64,000 nt of DNA from Streptomyces sp. ITFR-21 (GCF_031844685.1 NZ_CP134605.1:4647001-4711000); one strand, 5' to 3'; positions 26,486 through 35,483 are shown, numbered from the stretch's first letter. Made by a program: numbers and translations. Notes: generated by a model not told the origin, from the sequence alone.

Positions 26486-28480
26486 TCAGGCCGTGCCCTC
26501 CACGGACGTGGTCGTGGTCGAGATGCCGCCCTGGTACTGCGAGATCTCGATGACGATGAACTCAGCAGGCGACGCGAGAGCGACACCGACCTGGATGTGG
26601 ATTTCACCATTCGATACGGTCTGTGGAGTGTTATTGGTCTCGTCGCACACCACGAAGAAAGCCTGATCTGGGACGCTTGACTGAAGCTGATCCGCTTGCG
26701 TGAGCGTCATGAGCTGCTGCGTGACGAGAGCATTGAGGGTCTGCCACAGTTCTGGCCCGTTCGGTTCGAAAACCGCGAAACGTGTGACTTCCTCCAGCAG
26801 GTTTTCCAGGTACGTGAGCATCCGGCGAACGGAGATGTACCTGTCGGGCATTCCCTGCTTGAGTGTGCGGGCGCCCATAATGCAGTAACCGGCTTGTGGC
26901 ACTGGGCGGATGACGTTGCACCCGATCTGATTGAGCGCGTCGAGCTGATCGAGAGTGAATGTGTTCTCCACGCCGACCGTGCCTACCAGACCGTAGGCGA
27001 CGCCTGCCGGGCTGCGATTCGGCCCGACCGCTGCGTCTGCCTGCGCGAACTGCCCCATCACCGCTCCCGCAGGCGGCAACATCCGCGTGGAGGAGACCGA
27101 GGCGCCGGCAGGGTCCGCCACCTGAATCCACGGGCCGTAGAAGGCGGCGTACGAGGACTGAGGCGAATACCCGCCGATCGTCGAGGAGTACTTGTTGGCG
27201 GCCACGTCGGGTGCGGTGGGCGCCGGCTGGCGGGGCGCGTCGAGGATGAGGAATGCTCCTCGGCGCTGTTCGACCCAGGACAGGACGCTGTTGATCTGCG
27301 TCTGCGGGGGGATGTGGTCGGTCAGCGATGTGTTCCCGCACAGGTTGAGCAGCAGCACGTCGGAGATGCTCCCGAACTGTGCCGCTAGCTGTTCGGCAAG
27401 GTTGACCGCCAGGACGCCGTCGGCTCCGTTCTCCAGGGGAGCGTCAGAGACGTAGTCCGGCTGCCAGCTCGCATCCGGAACCGGGCTCGTTCCCGGCGTT
27501 GTGGACGTCGGGGGGAGCATGTTCTCCACGCTGATGTACGTCGATCCGCCGAAGGCGGAGTTGACCAGGCCGACGATGTAGCGCGGGTCGCCCGGGTTGA
27601 GTGAGACGTCCTGCCAAGTCTCGACAAGGGAGGACTGAGCGGTGGAGCCGTACTTGACGAAGAGGTGGAACCGGCCAGTGGTCCAGGAGGACACGGTGCT
27701 GATGAAGACCTGGTTGCCGTAGGCACCCCGCCCTCGCGCAGTGATCTGGAGTGCGTCCACGGCGGTGTAGCCGGCCGCCGTGTCGAAAGTCGCGGCCGTC
27801 GTCATCGGGTCGCCGGCGGTAGCCCCCTTGTACGGGGTGATCTGCACCGAGTACGTGGTGTCCGGGGCCAGTTCGGTGAACGCGGCGGTGGGCTTGCCGC
27901 CGCTCGGCTGCGCCACCCATACCGTCTGGGAAAAGCCCCCGTCGTCCGGTCGCGTGACGACGACCTGGTAGGCGTCCACCGAGGCCGCCGGCGTGATGGC
28001 GTCCCACTCGATCTGGAAGGCGGTCTGCTCGGGGTTGGCGGTGACTGCTCCCGAAGGCGCCGAGAGGGTCACGTTCGTCACCTTCGACGACGGCTTGGTG
28101 CCGGAGCCGCTGGGCGCGGTTCCGTCGGGCGTCGCGACGATGGTCTCCGGAGGGGGCAGAGGCTGGTTCTTGATCACCAGACGCGCGGAGACGGAGTCCG
28201 TCGGAGTGGCACGGAGAATCCATGCCTGCTGACCGCCGTTGGCGAAGTACTCGAATACCTGGAAGGGCAGGTAGTTCAGCCCGTTGCCGAATCCTCCGTA
28301 CAGGCTCCGGAACTGCTCCCACGAGGTGACCTTCACCGGGTTGGACGGGCCCGCGTCGTGAGTGCCCACGAACGTGGCCACGGCGAGCCCCGGGGGCGTG
28401 ATCGGCTGCGGCAGGGGGTTGAGCGACTCGGAGATGTACACACCCGGGCGCTTGTAGGGGAAGGTCGTGGGGGTGGTCAT
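26486..28480 (-). CDS. Contractile tail sheath protein with fibronectin-III insert, 664 aa
   Basis: ATG at 28480 overlaps the neck gene stop (TGATG). The N-terminus YKRPGVYISESLNPLPQPI and TSWEQFRSLYGGFGNGLNYL, and the C-terminus YISVRRMLTYLENLLEEVTR and FVVCDETNN, are classic sheath signatures. Residues 115-225 insert a fibronectin type III-like domain (FQIEWDAITPAASVDAYQVV, LAPDTTYSVQITPYKG), which should project from the sheath surface. Confidence 0.9.
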   Translation of the reverse strand: MTTPTTFPYKRPGVYISESLNPLPQPITPPGLAVATFVGTHDAGPSNPVKVTSWEQFRSLYGGFGNGLNYLPFQVFEYFANGGQQAWILRATPTDSVSARLVIKNQPLPPPETIVATPDGTAPSGSGTKPSSKVTNVTLSAPSGAVTANPEQTAFQIEWDAITPAASVDAYQVVVTRPDDGGFSQTVWVAQPSGGKPTAAFTELAPDTTYSVQITPYKGATAGDPMTTAATFDTAAGYTAVDALQITARGRGAYGNQVFISTVSSWTTGRFHLFVKYGSTAQSSLVETWQDVSLNPGDPRYIVGLVNSAFGGSTYISVENMLPPTSTTPGTSPVPDASWQPDYVSDAPLENGADGVLAVNLAEQLAAQFGSISDVLLLNLCGNTSLTDHIPPQTQINSVLSWVEQRRGAFLILDAPRQPAPTAPDVAANKYSSTIGGYSPQSSYAAFYGPWIQVADPAGASVSSTRMLPPAGAVMGQFAQADAAVGPNRSPAGVAYGLVGTVGVENTFTLDQLDALNQIGCNVIRPVPQAGYCIMGARTLKQGMPDRYISVRRMLTYLENLLEEVTRFAVFEPNGPELWQTLNALVTQQLMTLTQADQLQSSVPDQAFFVVCDETNNTPQTVSNGEIHIQVGVALASPAEFIVIEISQYQGGISTTTTSVEGTA

Positions 28481-29436
28481 CAGCAGCTCCCAGGAGGTGC
28501 GGGCGAGACAGTGAGCGTCAGAGCGGCCGTGGTGACCTGCGGGGAGTCGTCGGAATCGCTTGCGGCGACGAGGAACTCCCCCGGTTCTCCGGCAGTGGGT
28601 GTGTGCGGGGTGCCGAACAGGGCGCCGCTGTGGGAGAGCGCGAGGCCGGCGGGGAGGCGAGAGCCCTCGGGGAGGGACCAGCGCGTCTCGCCGTAGCCAC
28701 CAGCGGCGACCAGCTCCTGGCGGTAGGGCCGGCCGGCAGTCGCATTCGGCAGCGCCGTGGTGGTGATGGACAGCGCGGTCTTCGTGACGGCGTAGGTAGG
28801 GTCGAGGGGGTGGTCGGTGCCCGCGTCCCACGCCTGCTTGTCGAGGAAGTCGATGAGTACGCGCTGAGCCGGTGTCAGTTCGCGGATCTCGCTGAGGAAG
28901 ATCTCGCTGGAGACGCGCAGTGCCCAGCTCGCGCAGAAGAGGCGTTTTCCTTGCTCGTCCTTGGACTCGCTGTAATCCGGGCCGCCCAGCAGGTCGAGCC
29001 GCCGCACAGTGCCGTCTTCTCCGACGGGTAGATATCCGAATCGGGCCGGTAGGAAATCGAACTGCATGAGGCTGCCGGTCAGCTCGATGATGTGTAGCTC
29101 TTTGCGCGCGTACACGTCGAGCTGGTAGTCGATGTTCAGCGGGACAGGCATCTGCGCGATGTACGGCGACTGCGTCGGGTCCGACATGTCAGCCCACGGG
29201 GCGTAGCCCTCGGGGGCGTAGTGCAGGTTGACCGTGCCCCGGCTCTCGCGCTCCTCGTCCCGTGAAATGCGGGTATGGGAGATCAACGCCAATGGGTAGG
29301 TGGCGTCGGCGAGTTCGTACTCAGGATTGCGGTATCGGACGGTTATACGGCGCCCCGGACCGGAGGTGGAGTCATGCACCATCAGGCCCTGGAACTTCAG
29401 CTTCAGGGCCTTGTCTTCGTTCAGAAGAAAGGGCAC
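28480..29436 (-). CDS. Neck/tail completion-type protein with Ig-like C-terminal domain, 318 aa
   Basis: GTG at 29436 with GGAGTGA upstream. The N-terminal 220 residues (GRRITVRYRNPEYELADATY, HTRISRDEERESRGTVNLHY) are a phage structural domain found before sheath genes. Residues 235-310 form an Ig-like He_PIG unit: LPNATAGRPYRQELVAAGGY and LPAGLALSHSGALFGTP. Probably the tail terminator/neck part carrying an external decoration. Confidence 0.65.
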   Translation of the reverse strand: MPFLLNEDKALKLKFQGLMVHDSTSGPGRRITVRYRNPEYELADATYPLALISHTRISRDEERESRGTVNLHYAPEGYAPWADMSDPTQSPYIAQMPVPLNIDYQLDVYARKELHIIELTGSLMQFDFLPARFGYLPVGEDGTVRRLDLLGGPDYSESKDEQGKRLFCASWALRVSSEIFLSEIRELTPAQRVLIDFLDKQAWDAGTDHPLDPTYAVTKTALSITTTALPNATAGRPYRQELVAAGGYGETRWSLPEGSRLPAGLALSHSGALFGTPHTPTAGEPGEFLVAASDSDDSPQVTTAALTLTVSPAPPGSC

Positions 29437-29524
29437 GGATCACTCCGGTATGGGCGTTTGTGGATCGCCCCACCAGAATGCTTGCGGCTATTTGGGAGCC
29501 GTTAATTCAGAACTGTGCCCCAGG

Positions 29525-29605
29525 TCAGAAGATGCCGGTGATCTTCAGGACGATGATGATGAGGAGCACGACCAGTACGAGGCCGAAGATCTGCGCGACA
29601 GTCAT
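29525..29605 (-). CDS. 26-residue single-pass membrane microprotein
   Basis: ATG at 29605 with GGAAGGGAA upstream. The product starts MTVAQIFGL and continues VLVVLLIIIVLKITGIF, essentially one transmembrane helix. It lies inside the virion operon between two structural genes. A strong SD and clean reading frame support translation; role unknown (lysis-related, or affecting the host membrane, are only ideas). Confidence 0.55.
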   Translation of the reverse strand: MTVAQIFGLVLVVLLIIIVLKITGIF

Positions 29606-29626
29606 GGCGCTTTCCCTTCCTGACGG

Positions 29627-29659
29627 ATGGGCCTGCCGGCGATGGAGCGACAGGCCCAT
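29627..29659 (-). other. Hairpin upstream of the microprotein gene
   Basis: ATGGGCCTG (29627-29635) and CAGGCCCAT (29651-29659) form a perfect 9-bp stem with a 15-nt loop, between the stop at 29666 and the SD of the 26-residue ORF. No T-run, so it may control translation or mRNA decay rather than terminate. Confidence 0.5.
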
Positions 29660-29665
29660 GCGGTG

Positions 29666-29896
29666 TTACTGCTCGGCCGGGCCGTCCTGGTGGTCATCTC
29701 CGCGCGACTCCTGGCCCATCTCCGGGGCGAATGCGCCGTCGGCGGCGTAGTAGTAGCCAGCGGCTCGCGCGTCCGCCTCCAGCATGAGGTGGGTGCCTTC
29801 CTGGACTGTCTGCTGCGACGGGTCGTCCAGTTCGAAAGGGCCGGCCTTGATTGCCTTGTCGTACGACTCGTCGGAGACGGTGACGTAGGTAGCCAT
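29666..29896 (-). CDS. Hypothetical virion-operon protein, 76 aa
   Basis: ATG at 29896 with AGGAGG upstream. Begins MATYVTVSDESYDKAIKAGP, a strand-turn-helix, and has an acidic, Gln/His-containing tail. Homologues of this size are common among actinophage structural genes, but no function is known to me. Confidence 0.6.
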   Translation of the reverse strand: MATYVTVSDESYDKAIKAGPFELDDPSQQTVQEGTHLMLEADARAAGYYYAADGAFAPEMGQESRGDDHQDGPAEQ

Positions 29897-29979
29897 GGGG
29901 ATTTTCCTCCTGGGGGCAGGGGTGCGTGCGGTGAATCTGGGCCTGAGCGTGGCACGCGTTTTTTGTCCCGGGTTAATCG

Positions 29980-30687
29980 CTAGAACACCCCGGTCCAGAC
30001 ATTGTTGGCGTCGGGTGTGTATCCCGAGAGCGTGATGCTGGTCGGAAGAGAGGTGTTACCGGCGGCGGCGCTTCGGCAGAACCTGTAGTTGCTTGCAGTC
30101 AGGTTGGCGTTTCCGGGAGTGAAGTTCGCGCCGTACGTGGACCCGCATGCGAAGGTGGGCGGGGTCGTTCCGTTCACGACCAGGGCGACGAAGTATTTGC
30201 CGGCGGCAGCCGAAAATGCAGAGGAGAGGGACATGGCCTTCTGGCCGGCACTTGCCCAGGCGGTCGATTGGTCCGCTGTGAGTGCGAGGCGGGTACCTGT
30301 CGAGCTGTACAGACCAGCCAGGCACTGGTTTGCCGTGAGTGTGGCGCCGGCAGTTCCGAGCACGACGGAAATCTTGCTGATGGTCGCCGGGTTGCGGAGG
30401 AGGATCTGCACCAGGTAGATGTAGCCGGCTGTCAAAGAAGTGCCAGCACTACTACAGCAGGCCGGGTCGAAAGCCCATGATATGAGGCCGTGGTCGACGG
30501 CCGTCCACGCGTTTCCAAATGCGGTGACGGTGGTGTACGAGGAACTGAGGTCCGGAATCTGGCTGGCGGGTACCTTTCCGCCGGAGTCCAGGCCAGCCAC
30601 TCCGTTCGCAGCTCCGACGGCGGACGTGGTGACGACATTCCCGCCGCTCGTGGGCACTGTCTGCTGGGCAAGCTGCCGGCCGGCCAT
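29980..30687 (-). CDS. Fibre-like structural protein with MAGRQL N-terminal domain, 235 aa
   Basis: ATG at 30687. Residues 1-48 (MAGRQLAQQTVPTSGG, TSAVGAANGVAGLDSGGKVP) repeat the N-terminal module of the 70-residue protein at 32056-32268, a trimerising or attachment module of phage fibres. The rest is a beta-sandwich head (VQILLRNPATISKISVVLG, GKYFVALVVNGTTPP) like distal fibre domains. Confidence 0.7.
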   Translation of the reverse strand: MAGRQLAQQTVPTSGGNVVTTSAVGAANGVAGLDSGGKVPASQIPDLSSSYTTVTAFGNAWTAVDHGLISWAFDPACCSSAGTSLTAGYIYLVQILLRNPATISKISVVLGTAGATLTANQCLAGLYSSTGTRLALTADQSTAWASAGQKAMSLSSAFSAAAGKYFVALVVNGTTPPTFACGSTYGANFTPGNANLTASNYRFCRSAAAGNTSLPTSITLSGYTPDANNVWTGVF

Positions 30688-30758
30688 CAGACGGCTTCTT
30701 CAGGGGTGAGGAGCATTTCCGGGCCTTTCTTGCCGTGAGCACGCCGGCGGTTCGTGGT

Positions 30759-32051
30759 TCAGAACCAGGCAGTCTCGGACCACGCCTTGACGGTTTTTGC
30801 AGTCCAGGTGGTTCCGTTCCAGACCTTCAAGGTCTTCGGCGCCCACGCCGTTCCGTTCCACACCCTGACCACGGTGGTCGGAATCGTGTTGACGTTGTCC
30901 ACCTCCGCAGGAGTGGTGTTACTGCCGGTGTCGGCGTACCCCTCGAAATTCGTGCGTAGATTTCCGAATTTCAGCCACTGCGGGGTAGCTGCACTACGCC
31001 GGGTGGTCCAGGACTTGGCGTCTGGGCTGGTCTCCCAAAAGAAGGTGCCGCTTGCCTCGCGGAAACGTACCCACCGGTGAGCCGTGGAGTCATAGGTGAG
31101 AATGGTGGGCGTTGAAACGTCAGCGGCACCGACGCAGTTCTCGAAAATGAGGCTCGCCGTGTCGAGGCTGTAGCGAATACGGACAAAGGTGCCGTTGTCC
31201 GTCGGTCCGAGAACAAGTGCCGAGAAACCCGTGTTAGTGCCGCCCGTCGGCATCACGACCAGCTCAGCAAAATGTGCTGAACCGGTGATCTCGTAGCCGG
31301 TGTCCGCTGTCGCCATCAGCCCCGGGTACTGGTCGTTCGCGGGGATGGTGGCGCGGTTGGCTGCCTGATCCCAGGAGGTCCCGCCCCAGTAGACGAATCG
31401 GGACCCGATGCCGCTGGTGAACTTGTCGACGATGTCGGCAGTGGGCGCGCTGAACAGGGCGTCGGCACCGGAGAACTCGACCCATCCTGGATTCGACGCC
31501 ACTGCCGTATTTCCGGTGACCAGGTCGGTGACGCCAGCGCCGCCGTAATAGAGGATGCCGGTCTCCGACGTCGCGGAGGTGTTCTGTGCCTGGTAGCCGA
31601 ACTCGACCACGATCCGATCTCCGGCCTGGACGTTGACGCTGGTGATCGCCGTCCCTGCGGTCCCGCCGCCGGCGGCCGTCGTGGGGAATGGGGTCGAGCC
31701 GGTGTAGTTGCTCAGGAGCGTGCCGCGCACGGTGTCGGTGTCTCCGGCCGTCACGAACATGTGAGCGCGAACGACCATGGCCGCGTTGGAGTCCGACTGC
31801 GAGCGGCCGGTGATCCAGGCGACGGTGCCGGAGAGCGTTCCGGCTTTCCGGGCCGCCGGGCTGATCCACCGGCCGAGCAGGACGTTGGTCGTCGTCGCCG
31901 AGGTCTCCGCCATGCCGACGCTGGTGGAGGCGCCTGCGGGCTGGCGCGCGAGGAGGCCGGCGGTGGTCGAGGAGCTGTCGGTCCAGGTGCCCCGTCGGGT
32001 GGCCGGCGTGTACGGGGCGGTGGAGGGCGTCAGCCAGAAGCGCGTCGCCAT
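30759..32051 (-). CDS. Fibre-like protein with lectin-type domain and VWNG repeats, 430 aa
   Basis: ATG at 32051. Two beta-sandwich modules: VQAGDRIVVEFGYQAQN around residue 150, and a concanavalin/LamG-like region with SAHFAELVVM and RYSLDTASLIFENC. The C-terminus holds three tandem repeats (VVRVWNGTAWAPKT, LKVWNGTTWTAKT, VKAWSETAWF), typical of actinophage fibres. A stretch past the TGA stays open in frame to 30688. Confidence 0.7.
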   Translation of the reverse strand: MATRFWLTPSTAPYTPATRRGTWTDSSSTTAGLLARQPAGASTSVGMAETSATTTNVLLGRWISPAARKAGTLSGTVAWITGRSQSDSNAAMVVRAHMFVTAGDTDTVRGTLLSNYTGSTPFPTTAAGGGTAGTAITSVNVQAGDRIVVEFGYQAQNTSATSETGILYYGGAGVTDLVTGNTAVASNPGWVEFSGADALFSAPTADIVDKFTSGIGSRFVYWGGTSWDQAANRATIPANDQYPGLMATADTGYEITGSAHFAELVVMPTGGTNTGFSALVLGPTDNGTFVRIRYSLDTASLIFENCVGAADVSTPTILTYDSTAHRWVRFREASGTFFWETSPDAKSWTTRRSAATPQWLKFGNLRTNFEGYADTGSNTTPAEVDNVNTIPTTVVRVWNGTAWAPKTLKVWNGTTWTAKTVKAWSETAWF

Positions 32052-32055
32052 GGCG

Positions 32056-32268
32056 TCAGTTCGTGTCGATCCACACGTCACCCAGAGAGGGCGATGTGGG
32101 AGCGGTCGTGCCGACGGTGATCTTCGGGGTGGGGATCTGCGCCTGGGGGACTCTCCCGCCAGCGTCCAGGCCGGCCACGCCGTTTGCTGTACCGATCGCG
32201 CTGGTGGTCACCAGGTTGCTGTTCGTGCTCACGGGTACTGTCTGCGGCGCGAGCTGCCGGCCGGCCAT
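32056..32268 (-). CDS. Small MAGRQL-domain fibre/attachment protein, 70 aa
   Basis: ATG at 32268 overlaps the upstream stop (TGATG). The N-terminal 48 residues (MAGRQLAPQTVP, TSAIGTANGVAGLDAGGRVP) duplicate those of the protein at 29980-30687; the tail PTSPSLGDVWIDTN is a common fibre-head element. Probably an attachment subunit that shares a binding site with its longer paralogue. Confidence 0.65.
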   Translation of the reverse strand: MAGRQLAPQTVPVSTNSNLVTTSAIGTANGVAGLDAGGRVPQAQIPTPKITVGTTAPTSPSLGDVWIDTN

Positions 32269-33380
32269 CAGCCCACCACCGTGATGCGGAAGGTGTCAGC
32301 CGCGTAGCTGGCCGCTGTCGTCACGCTGACGGTGTTGGCGTCGACCACGACGAACCGTGCCGCGACCAGCTCGCCGCTGCTGATCTCGCGCAGGGACGGT
32401 TCGAGGATGTCCAGAGTGTTGAGGTTGTGGGCGATGTTCAGCGAGGTACCGCCCGTGAGGGCACCGACGTTCGCCGTGTACTTCCCGACCGTGCCGAGCG
32501 CGGATCGGGCGCCGGCCGCCGTGGTTGCGCCGGTGCCGCCCTTCGCGACCGAGACGAGACCGACGGTCAGGCCGGTCGCGCTCTTCGAGAGCGTGGCGTC
32601 GGCCAGCTCCAAGGAGAACACCGTGCCGGACAGCTCGATGCCGTTGCCGTCGGCGGTGTACGTCTGACCGCCGGTGGAGAACTTGACCCAGGTCTGTGTC
32701 CAGGCGCCGGGAGCACCGGAGGGGGTGGCGGTCTGGATGTACTGGCTGCCGGCGTCCGTGCCTTCGGCCACTGCCACCATCGTGCCGTCGAGGATTTCTC
32801 CCGTGGCGTCGGCGTCCACCCGGCGAGTGGCGGCCCCACCGGTGGCGCTGTAGGTGTAGATGCCGTTCTGGGTGCCGGTGGTCTGTGAAGCGGCCAGGAA
32901 GGAGTCGCCGTTGGCCAGGGTGATGCCGCTCATGGCAGCCGGCAGCGACGAGAGGTTCACGTTCGCGGTCGACACCACGCGGACGGGGTCCTTCACACCG
33001 GCGATTCCGGCCCTGGCGTTGTCGACGTACTGCTTGGTGGCCAGGTCCGAGGCCGCTGTCGGGTCGGCGCCATTCGTGGCGCGCTGCCCGTTAAGAGAGA
33101 TCGCAGCATTCGGTGCGGCAAACTCGTCGAGCCGGTATCCCTTCACCGTGGGCGCAAGGTCCGAGATGGTGCTGGCCGGCTGCGTGCCGGTGTGGTCCGC
33201 CCGGTCAAGTGCGTTCTTCCAGGCCGTCACATTCCAGAACCGCACGACGTGGTTGACGGAGTCCGTCCAAAGCTGCCCTTCGACCGGCGCAGCGGGTGGC
33301 GACGAGGAAGTCTCCGGGACGAGTCCGCGAACGGGCAATTTGTTCAGCTTCAGGGAATCGCGGAAATCAGTAACTGCCAT
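32268..33380 (-). CDS. Fibre protein with tail-fibre repeats, 370 aa
   Basis: ATG at 33380. Contains PTAASDLATKQYVDNARAG near residue 110 and KGGTGATTAAGARSALG near residue 275, both standard phage fibre motifs. The last 70 residues (GTSLNIAHNLNTLDIL, EPSLREISSGE) form a small head. Likely a head, neck or tail fibre; its position among connector genes argues for a neck or head location. Confidence 0.75.
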   Translation of the reverse strand: MAVTDFRDSLKLNKLPVRGLVPETSSSPPAAPVEGQLWTDSVNHVVRFWNVTAWKNALDRADHTGTQPASTISDLAPTVKGYRLDEFAAPNAAISLNGQRATNGADPTAASDLATKQYVDNARAGIAGVKDPVRVVSTANVNLSSLPAAMSGITLANGDSFLAASQTTGTQNGIYTYSATGGAATRRVDADATGEILDGTMVAVAEGTDAGSQYIQTATPSGAPGAWTQTWVKFSTGGQTYTADGNGIELSGTVFSLELADATLSKSATGLTVGLVSVAKGGTGATTAAGARSALGTVGKYTANVGALTGGTSLNIAHNLNTLDILEPSLREISSGELVAARFVVVDANTVSVTTAASYAADTFRITVVG

Positions 33381-33389
33381 CGGGTACTC

Positions 33390-34073
33390 CTAGCTCAGAA
33401 TCGCCGATCCGGTCTCCGCGAAGGCGAATTGGACGGTCACGGTGGTGGGAGAGGGGGTGTCGACGAGACCGCCGATTTCCCGGCCGCTGGTGTCGTAGGT
33501 CCGCACGGCCGGTGGATAGGGAAAGGTGTGCGGGATCGTCCACAGGGCGCTGGCGGCGCTCTGCGTCCAAGCGATCGGCCGGGGCGCCACCCGCTCCTCC
33601 AGGGCCTCCAGTTCGGCTCGGGAGACCTCGCCCGGCAGGCCGGGGGGCCCCTGTGCGCCCGTTGGGCCGACGACGGGCAGATAGCGGCCGGTGTAGGGCG
33701 AGACAGGCGCGAGGTCTGCCAGGTCGACAGGACCGCCGCCGGGGCGCTCGGGCAGCATGATGTGGTACTGCCTGATCTGCGCGCCCTTGAGCTTCTCAGT
33801 CACCAGGTAGGTCCAGCCCCGGGGCGATATGCCGGGGGCGTCCGTCGCGATCAGGTTCACCTCGAAGCAGCCCTGGTCGGACTTCGCGATCTCCACCGAG
33901 GCCACTGTGTTCGCGATCGTGTCGGCGTCCGGCATCGTCAGGACCGAGGGAGGGGCGAAGGTGAGGGTGCCGGTGAGGGGGGTTCCGTCGGGGGCGATGA
34001 AGCGTCCGGTGAGATGCACGGACGGGACTCCGGCCGGCAGATCGTAGACGAGTGATTCAGGCGTAAGGGTCAT
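33390..34073 (-). CDS. Minor structural protein with short collagen-like segment, 227 aa
   Basis: ATG at 34073, overlapping the upstream gene by 17 nt. Residues 1-125 form a beta domain (SVHLTGRFIAPDGTPLTGTL); then GPTGAQGPPGLPGE, three collagen-like Gly-X-Y triplets, and a helical linker AELEALEERV; then a short beta head. This arrangement is common in actinophage minor structural proteins that carry fibres. Confidence 0.7.
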   Translation of the reverse strand: MTLTPESLVYDLPAGVPSVHLTGRFIAPDGTPLTGTLTFAPPSVLTMPDADTIANTVASVEIAKSDQGCFEVNLIATDAPGISPRGWTYLVTEKLKGAQIRQYHIMLPERPGGGPVDLADLAPVSPYTGRYLPVVGPTGAQGPPGLPGEVSRAELEALEERVAPRPIAWTQSAASALWTIPHTFPYPPAVRTYDTSGREIGGLVDTPSPTTVTVQFAFAETGSAILS

Positions 34074-34644
34074 CGGAGCCGCCCTCCTCTGGCATTTGCG
34101 GTTCCGGGTTGCGGCTGAAGTCCCGCAGATACGGGGAGAATTGCGGGTCATTGACCAGTTCGTCGTCGCGGATCTGCTCGGCGTCGATGCTGACGATGAT
34201 GTCCCGCCGACGGATCTGACCTCGGATATCGACGTGCTTTACCGAGAACAGGATGTTGTCGTAGGCGATCCGGTCGCGCTGGTACGCCCCGTGCCGAATA
34301 TTGATGTCGGTCAGGCCGGTCTTGGCGAGCTGGTCGAACTCGGCAGTCACATGCAGCGAATCGACGATGTAGAGGCCACTGTCGCGAGGCTCGGTATTCC
34401 CGGTCTCCGAGTGGTCAACGTGAAGGGCCGGAAGCTGCCACAGCCCGTAGAACCGCTTGCCGCTGCCGGTCGCCTCGTCGTAAACCGGGTGTATCTCCGA
34501 GTCGCCGTACTGCCACCGGAAATAGGTGATCGAATCACCTGTGGTCCGCTGCCACCCTCGGAGTCCTCGGTGAATCAGGGACGTCTCGGTGTTGACATTC
34601 CACCGGCCCTTTTTCCAGTCCAGTCGTCCGCGCATTCCAGTCAC
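34057..34644 (-). CDS. Head-tail connector-region protein, 195 aa
   Basis: GTG at 34644 overlaps the upstream TGA (GTGA); an ATG at 34635 is possible. The sequence IHRGLRGWQRTTGDSITYFRW, SGLYIVDSLHVTAEFDQLAK and RRRDIIVSIDAEQI suggests a beta-rich virion component. Located after the head-completion genes; a neck role is inferred from position. Confidence 0.6.
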   Translation of the reverse strand: MTGMRGRLDWKKGRWNVNTETSLIHRGLRGWQRTTGDSITYFRWQYGDSEIHPVYDEATGSGKRFYGLWQLPALHVDHSETGNTEPRDSGLYIVDSLHVTAEFDQLAKTGLTDINIRHGAYQRDRIAYDNILFSVKHVDIRGQIRRRDIIVSIDAEQIRDDELVNDPQFSPYLRDFSRNPEPQMPEEGGSDDPYA

Positions 34645-35483
34645 CCCCACAGCCCGGGGTAGGTGGGGGACGGCACGCCCGACTCGTCCTCGTACTCCTC
34701 GCCGTCGATGGGCGGAAGCAGCCGCTGAGGCATGGAGTTGTCGTCGTACTCACGCTCGACGAAAATCGGTACCAGGCGGTTCGTGGTCCGGGAGACCCGG
34801 CGTGCGGTGAACATCTCGATCCGGCCCAGGCCGACGTTGAGCTGCTGGGCGAGCTGGTTGTACCGGCCCTGGAGCCCGGAGCTGGCGTCACCGATGTGCT
34901 GCATGAGCTGCCGGTAGCGCTGGGTGCGCGGGACGAAGGTTCCCTCGGCCGTCGAGATGTCGATGTCCGTGGCGGCGTCGGTGGCTAGGGTCCACAAGCA
35001 TTGGATTGCCGCCAGGTAGGCGACCAGCGGCTCCTCGACGGCCGGCAGATTATCCAGCGTGACCGGCTCGTGGTCGTAGCGGATGAAGCCGTGCGCATCC
35101 CGGTATCGGGTCGTCAGGCTGCGGCCGTAGGCGTGCTGTTGCATCGCGTCGCTGACGTACGTCTCCAGGTCCGCGTCGCTGAAGAGTCCACCGGCCGTGC
35201 CCCGGACGATCAGCGTCTGGCCGTGGTGGAGAGGGGAGTAGACCGGGTTGATCAGGATGATGCGGCCCTCGTTGGGATCGAGGACGTAGTCGCTGTCCGC
35301 GATCAAGTCGACCGTGGCCGGCGGGGAGACAGTGCTGATCTTCGCCGTGACCTCGTTGAGCCCGGTCTCGGAAAGGTCGTAGGACGCCAGCTCTTCGGCG
35401 CCCAGGAACGTGTCGAGAAAGGGGCTCTCGAAGTCGCCGATCTCGTTCCGGATGCGCCGGATGATCCCCGCCGTGTCGGCCAT
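34641..35483 (-). CDS. Head-tail adaptor-like protein, 280 aa
   Basis: ATG at 35483, two bases past the upstream stop. Begins with a helical segment (DTAGIIRRIRNEIGDFESPF), then a beta domain (ATVDLIADSDYVLDPNEGRI), then the helical core typical of gp6/gp15-like adaptors (VAYLAAIQCLWTLATDAAT). Likely closes the head below the portal. Confidence 0.65.
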   Translation of the reverse strand: MADTAGIIRRIRNEIGDFESPFLDTFLGAEELASYDLSETGLNEVTAKISTVSPPATVDLIADSDYVLDPNEGRIILINPVYSPLHHGQTLIVRGTAGGLFSDADLETYVSDAMQQHAYGRSLTTRYRDAHGFIRYDHEPVTLDNLPAVEEPLVAYLAAIQCLWTLATDAATDIDISTAEGTFVPRTQRYRQLMQHIGDASSGLQGRYNQLAQQLNVGLGRIEMFTARRVSRTTNRLVPIFVEREYDDNSMPQRLLPPIDGEEYEDESGVPSPTYPGLWG

